A DNA stretch of 26,737 nt from an uncultured Alphaproteobacteria bacterium (GTDB taxonomy: Bacteria > Pseudomonadota > Alphaproteobacteria > Reyranellales > Reyranellaceae). A program made the position numbers and the translations under genes. The notes beneath the pieces were generated by a model. The model saw only the letters and a program-made list of their open reading frames with translations. It had not been told where the DNA came from and made no database searches. The stretch is from positions 1 through 26,737 of the forward strand of contig CAIYWM010000029.1 of assembly GCA_903929895.1 (NCBI GenBank), given 5' to 3'. This document shows positions 23,510 to 26,737 of this stretch, piece by piece. Position 1 is the first letter of the stretch, and the number at the start of each line of letters is the position of its first letter.

Positions 23510-23535
23510 CGGGACTGCTAAGCCGGCCCGTCCCG
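23510..23535 (+). other. Short inverted repeat upstream of trpB
   Basis: CGGGAC (23510-23515) and GTCCCG (23530-23535) can form a 6-base-pair stem in the 58-base gap before trpB, just before its AGGAAAA ribosome site. No leader peptide or tryptophan codon run was seen, so this is not a classical attenuator. Confidence 0.25.
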
Positions 23536-23547
23536 ACAGGAAAAGCA

Positions 23548-24762
23548 ATGCCCGACGCACCCAACAGTTTTCGCACCGGTCCCGACGAGCGTGGGCATTT
23601 CGGCATTTTCGGCGGCCGATACGTCGCCGAAACCCTGATGCCGCTGATCCTCGAGCTGGAGAGGGCTTACAACGAGGCCAAGGCCGATCCGGCGTTCCAG
23701 AACGAGCTCGACTATCTGCTTGAGCACTATGCCGGCCGCCCCAGCCCGCTCTACTACGCCAAGCGCCTGACCGAGAAGCTGGGCGGCGCAAAGATCTACT
23801 TCAAGCGCGACGAGCTGAACCACACGGGCAGCCACAAGATCAACAACGTGCTGGGCCAGGTCCTGATGGCCAAGCGCATGGGCAAGACGCGGGTCATCGC
23901 CGAGACGGGCGCCGGCCAGCACGGCGTCGCCACCGCCACCGCCTGCGCGCTGTTCGATATTCCCTGCGTGGTCTTCATGGGCGCCGTCGACGTCGACCGG
24001 CAGGCGCCCAACGTCGTGCGCATGAACATGCTGGGCGCCGAGGTGCGCGCCGTGACCGCGGGTTCGGCCACCCTCAAGGACGCCATGAACGAGGCGCTGC
24101 GCGACTGGGTCGCGACCTGCGAGAACACGTTCTACTGCATCGGCACCGTGGCGGGCCCGCATCCCTATCCGGCGATGGTGCGCGACTTCCAGTGCGTGAT
24201 CGGCAACGAGACGCGCGTGCAGATGATGAAGGCCGAGGGCCGTTTGCCCGACACGCTGGTGGCGTGCATCGGCGGCGGCTCGAATGCGATGGGCCTGTTC
24301 CATCCTTTCCTCGACGACAAGGGCGTACGTCTCGTCGGCGTCGAGGCGGGCGGCAAGGGTGTGGAGACCGGCGAACATGCCGCGTCGCTCACGGGTGGCC
24401 GCCCGGGCGTGCTGCACGGCAACCGGACCTACCTCCTGCAGGACAAGGAAGGTCAGATCACAGAGGCGCATTCGATCTCCGCCGGGCTCGATTATCCCGG
24501 CATCGGGCCCGAGCATTCCTGGCTGAAGGAGACGGGCCGCATCGAATACGTGTCGGCCACCGACAACGAGGCGCTCGCGGCCTTCCAGATGCTGTGCAAG
24601 CTGGAGGGCATCATTCCGGCGCTCGAGCCGGCCCACGCTCTGGGGCATGTGATCAAGCTCGCCCCGACCTTGCCGAAGGACAATCTGCTGGTGATGAATC
24701 TCTGCGGACGCGGCGACAAGGATGTCTTTGCCGTAGCCGAACGCCTCGGGATGAAGATCTGA
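23548..24762 (+). CDS. trpB: Tryptophan synthase beta chain
   Basis: This 404-residue PLP enzyme condenses indole with serine to give tryptophan, in an alpha2-beta2 complex with Trp[11 protein letters not shown] contains the Schiff-base Lys97. [13 protein letters not shown] holds the catalytic Glu119. [10 protein letters not shown] binds the PLP phosphate, and EPAHALGH and NLCGRGDKD are the usual carboxy-terminal motifs. AGGAAAA about 6 bases before ATG 23548 fixes the start; an upstream in-frame start at 23506 adds only non-homologous residues. Its stop lies 2 bases before the trpA ATG. Confidence 0.96.
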   Translation: MPDAPNSFRTGPDERGHFGIFGGRYVAETLMPLILELERAYNEAKADPAFQNELDYLLEHYAGRPSPLYYAKRLTEKLGGAKIYFKRDELNHTGSHKINNVLGQVLMAKRMGKTRVIAETGAGQHGVATATACALFDIPCVVFMGAVDVDRQAPNVVRMNMLGAEVRAVTAGSATLKDAMNEALRDWVATCENTFYCIGTVAGPHPYPAMVRDFQCVIGNETRVQMMKAEGRLPDTLVACIGGGSNAMGLFHPFLDDKGVRLVGVEAGGKGVETGEHAASLTGGRPGVLHGNRTYLLQDKEGQITEAHSISAGLDYPGIGPEHSWLKETGRIEYVSATDNEALAAFQMLCKLEGIIPALEPAHALGHVIKLAPTLPKDNLLVMNLCGRGDKDVFAVAERLGMKI

Positions 24763-24764
24763 CC

Positions 24765-25598
24765 ATGAGCCGCATCGCCAAGCGCTTCGCCCGGCTCAAG
24801 GCCGACAAACGTGCCGGTCTCGTGACCTATGTCACCGCCGGCGATCCCAACCTCGACGTCAGCTACCAGATCCTGAAGGGCCTGCCGGCCGCCGGCGCCG
24901 ACCTCATCGAACTCGGCATGCCCTTCACAGATCCGATGGCCGACGGCCCGTCGATCCAGCTCGCCGGTCAACGCGCGCTGAAGGCCGGCATCACCGTCGA
25001 TGCGACCTTCGACATGGTGCGTCGCTTTCGCAAGGAAACCGGCGACAACGACACGCCGATCCTGCTGATGGGCTACTACAATCTCGTCTACCAGCGCGGC
25101 CCCGAGCGTTTCTGCAAGGATGCCGCCGCCGCCGGTGTCGACGGCTTCATCCTGGTCGACCTGCCGCCGGAAGAGGCCGACGAACTCAAGCCCTACGCGG
25201 TCGCGGCCGGCATCGACACCGTGCTGTTGACGGCCCCCACCACCGACGACGAGCGCCTGCCGGCGGTGCTGAAATATTCTTCGGGTTTCGTGTATTTCGT
25301 CTCGGTGCTCGGCATCACCGGCACCAGCTCGGCGACGGAAGAAGCCGTGCGTACCCATGTCGAGCGCATCAAGCGTCACACCGACCTGCCGATCGGCGTG
25401 GGCTTCGGAATCCGCACGCCAGATCAGGCTGCGGCCATCGCGCGTCACGCCGATGCCGCGGTCGTGGGCTCCGCCATCGTCGAGCGCGTGAAGGCGGGCC
25501 TCGACGACCATGGCAACGCCAAGCCCGATTTGATTCCGGGCGTGTTCGCCTACATCAAGGCCCTCGCCGATGGTGTGCGCGGGGTTCGGAAAGCTTAG
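24765..25598 (+). CDS. trpA: Tryptophan synthase alpha chain
   Basis: This 277-residue TIM-barrel subunit releases indole from indole-3-glycerol phosphate and passes it to Trp[27 protein letters not shown] with catalytic Glu49 and Asp60, [31 protein letters not shown], and GVGFGIRTP for phosphate binding are all present. It starts 2 bases after the trpB stop. It is the last gene of the operon: non-coding DNA with an inverted repeat follows immediately. The accD-folC genes often found after trpA in alphaproteobacteria are absent here. Confidence 0.95.
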   Translation: MSRIAKRFARLKADKRAGLVTYVTAGDPNLDVSYQILKGLPAAGADLIELGMPFTDPMADGPSIQLAGQRALKAGITVDATFDMVRRFRKETGDNDTPILLMGYYNLVYQRGPERFCKDAAAAGVDGFILVDLPPEEADELKPYAVAAGIDTVLLTAPTTDDERLPAVLKYSSGFVYFVSVLGITGTSSATEEAVRTHVERIKRHTDLPIGVGFGIRTPDQAAAIARHADAAVVGSAIVERVKAGLDDHGNAKPDLIPGVFAYIKALADGVRGVRKA

Positions 25599-25607
25599 GG
25601 CACTCAC

Positions 25608-25693
25608 GTCATCCTGAGCGCAGCGAAGGATCTCTCGCCAGCTGCGGAGTCCTCTGGTCGCTTCGTCAGGTCCTTCGCTGTGCTCAGGACGAC
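25608..25693. repeat. REP-like imperfect inverted repeat pair
   Basis: Arm one (25608-25633, GTCATCCTGAGCGCAGCGAA and on) matches the reverse complement of arm two (25668-25693) at 23 of 26 positions, with a 34-base spacer. The same family occurs at 6702-6801. It starts 10 bases after the trpA stop and may end the operon transcript. The remaining bases up to 25877 hold only the A-rich repeat described next and no gene. Confidence 0.75.
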
Positions 25694-25735
25694 AATTAGC
25701 TCCAACAGGCCGTTGGAAAAGCCGGAGTCACGGCG

Positions 25736-25779
25736 AATAAACGAAACAAAAGAAATAAGCGAAACAAACGAAGCGAATG
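25736..25779. repeat. A-rich imperfect tandem repeat
   Basis: Two diverged units of 17 and 18 bases (25736-25752 and 25753-25770), each containing CGAAACAAA, are followed by a 9-base partial unit. The tract is almost free of T and strongly low-GC in a GC-rich genome. It sits in the non-coding gap between trpA and the metallo-hydrolase gene. Confidence 0.55.
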
Positions 25780-25877
25780 TCGCAGCTCCAGAATCCTGAG
25801 CCGTTGTGAGCATTGGCGCAATAATGTTTCTCGCCGGTGCTTCTGAAAGGCCTATTACAACAGCCGGCTAACCCGTC

Positions 25878-26528
25878 CTAATCCTCGAAGTTGAGATCGG
25901 CGACGTAGGGGTTGGTCTTGCGTTCCCAGCCGAAGGTCGAGGTCTGGCCGTGGCCGGGGACGAAGGTGATGTCGTCGCCGAACGGCCACAGGCGGTGGCG
26001 GATCGAATCGAGGAGCTGGTCGTGGTTGCCGCGCGGGAAATCCGTGCGGCCGATCGAGCCGCGGAACAGCACGTCGCCCACGAACGCGACCTTTGCGGGT
26101 TTGTTCACGAACACGACGTGGCCCGGCGTGTGGCCGGGGCAGTGCACCACGTCGAAGGTCACGTTGCCGAGGCTCACCGTCTCGCCATGGGTCAGCCAGC
26201 GGTCGGGCACGAACGGCTTGTAGACCGGGAAATTGTACTTCTTCCCCGAGTCGGGCAGGCCCTCGATCAGGAACAGGTCGTCCTCGTGCGGGCCCTCGAT
26301 CTTCACGCCGTAATGCTCGGCCATGGTGCCGGCGGCCGAGGCATGGTCCACATGGCCGTGGGTCAGCAGGACCTTGGTCACCTTGATGCCCTGCTGGTCG
26401 ATCGCCTGGCGCAGCATGTCGAAGTCGCCGCCCGGGTCGACGGCGGTGCCTTCCATGGTTTCGTCGCACCAGACGATGGAGCAATTCTGCTGAAACGGGG
26501 TGACGGGGGCGATCATGACCTTGAGCAT
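25878..26528 (-). CDS. MBL-fold metallo-hydrolase (glyoxalase II-like, YcbL type)
   Basis: This 216-residue metallo-beta-lactamase-fold thioesterase is probably cytosolic. Metal ligands are seen in THGHVDH (56-62), CPGHTPGHV, FVGDVLFRGSIGRTD (bridging Asp) and VPGHGQTS. The compact length and absence of the C-terminal glyoxalase-II helical domain match YcbL-like proteins, which hydrolyse S-lactoylglutathione or related thioesters; the true substrate is uncertain. ATG 26528 has GGAGG only 1 base before it, so ATG 26516 (MIAPVTPF) with better spacing may be the real start. It is divergent from the gene at the right edge, with a 65-base gap. Confidence 0.88.
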   Translation of the reverse strand: MLKVMIAPVTPFQQNCSIVWCDETMEGTAVDPGGDFDMLRQAIDQQGIKVTKVLLTHGHVDHASAAGTMAEHYGVKIEGPHEDDLFLIEGLPDSGKKYNFPVYKPFVPDRWLTHGETVSLGNVTFDVVHCPGHTPGHVVFVNKPAKVAFVGDVLFRGSIGRTDFPRGNHDQLLDSIRHRLWPFGDDITFVPGHGQTSTFGWERKTNPYVADLNFED

Positions 26529-26593
26529 CCCTCCGATCTAATGCCTCCCGCGGGCCGTTGGAAGGGCGTATGCTCGGATCCCCTCCGGCTTCG

Positions 26594-26737
26594 ATGGCAA
26601 TGAACGTGCGTCTTCTGCTGTGCATTCTGGGCCTGTTTGCCCTGTCGCTGGCCCCGGCGCGGGCCCAGATCGCCCCCGTGGCCTCGCCCTCGGGTCCCGT
26701 CCCCGCGGGCCCGTATGTCGTGGTCGACGTGGCGACC
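26594..26737 (+). CDS. Exported protein, 5' fragment (possibly D-Ala-D-Ala carboxypeptidase)
   Basis: Only the first 48 codons are inside the window. They encode a clear signal peptide (basic start, hydrophobic LLLCILGLFALSLA, likely cleavage at ARA-Q near residue 24), then a Pro/Ala/Ser linker and PYVVVDVAT. That last strand resembles the opening of the transpeptidase-like domain of DacA-type D-alanyl-D-alanine carboxypeptidases, but the SxxK motif lies outside, so the assignment is tentative. Starts at 26594 and 26600 are both possible. Confidence 0.6.
   Translation, partial: MAMNVRLLLCILGLFALSLAPARAQIAPVASPSGPVPAGPYVVVDVAT

Noticed and set aside
23490..23547. A trp attenuator before trpB
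   Set aside because: There is no leader peptide with Trp codons, no alternative stem set and no terminator. Only a short hairpin is visible.
25701..25720. TCCAAC/GTTGGA hairpin as a terminator for trpA
   Set aside because: The stem is only 6 base pairs and is followed by A rather than T on the plus strand, so it does not look like an intrinsic terminator for trpA.
25736..25779. The A-rich repeat as a CRISPR remnant
   Set aside because: Units are adjacent without spacers, are only 17-18 bases long, and no cas gene is present.
25604..25813. A 69-codon minus-strand open frame after trpA
   Set aside because: Its translation (VVLSTAKDL, SFAALRMT and SFVSF-type strings) is simply the REP-like arms and the A-rich repeat read through. 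This is a familiar false gene.

Overview
The window is a GC-rich chromosomal segment of an alphaproteobacterium. This rests on gene types and order rather than any single marker: a pyrF-trpF-(ridA)-trpB-trpA block, a polyprenyl synthase divergent from a methyltransferase/S49 peptidase pair, twin-arginine signal peptides, and REP-like spacers containing the CCTGAGCGAAGCGAAGGA-type sequence common in such genomes. A Reyranella-like or other rhizobial/rhodospirillal lineage would fit, but this is inference. No tRNA, rRNA, CRISPR array, transposase or integrase was seen, and no gene-free stretch exceeds about 280 bases.

Layout. 1-2100: the 3' end of a fumarylacetoacetate-hydrolase-family gene, then a sulfotransferase-like gene, then a displaced 41-base copy of the hydrolase gene's 3' end. 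The copy differs from the original only at wobble positions, so the segment looks like a tiny integrated island. A small winged-helix-like gene follows on the minus strand. 2091-6694: an endo/exonuclease/phosphatase-fold protein, a minus-strand DUF2252 plus secreted HAD phosphatase pair, and a cysteine synthase. 6825-9099: a ROK-type sugar-kinase-like protein whose motifs occur in circularly permuted order, divergent from a zinc-ribbon metallopeptidase. 9107-12977 (minus): a tight operon of a DsbD/ScsB-like electron transporter, a Tat-exported peroxiredoxin-like protein and a Tat-exported DUF3500 protein with a histidine-rich leader. It is probably an envelope redox pathway.

13094-16818: a probable catabolic operon with a Zn-dependent L-carbamoylase/allantoate-amidohydrolase-type enzyme, a FadR-type regulator, a uronate-dehydrogenase-like enzyme and an N-carbamoyl-D-amino-acid hydrolase. 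16822-18901 (minus): an NTF2-like protein, an S49 peptidase and a TrmN6-like methyltransferase. 18957-21475: polyprenyl diphosphate synthase and glycerol kinase. 21514-25598: pyrF, trpF, a RidA-family protein with a basic Lys/Ala/Pro tail, trpB and trpA, closely packed. 25599-25877 is non-coding, with a REP-like inverted pair and an A-rich tandem repeat. 25878-end: a glyoxalase-II-like metallo-hydrolase, divergent from the first 48 codons of an exported protein.

The most interesting items are the two kinase-like proteins with permuted motif order (DUF2252 at 3999-5465, ROK at 6825-7913), the micro-island at the 3' end of the FAH gene, the DsbD/peroxiredoxin/DUF3500 operon, and the RidA protein with a histone-like tail inside the trp operon.
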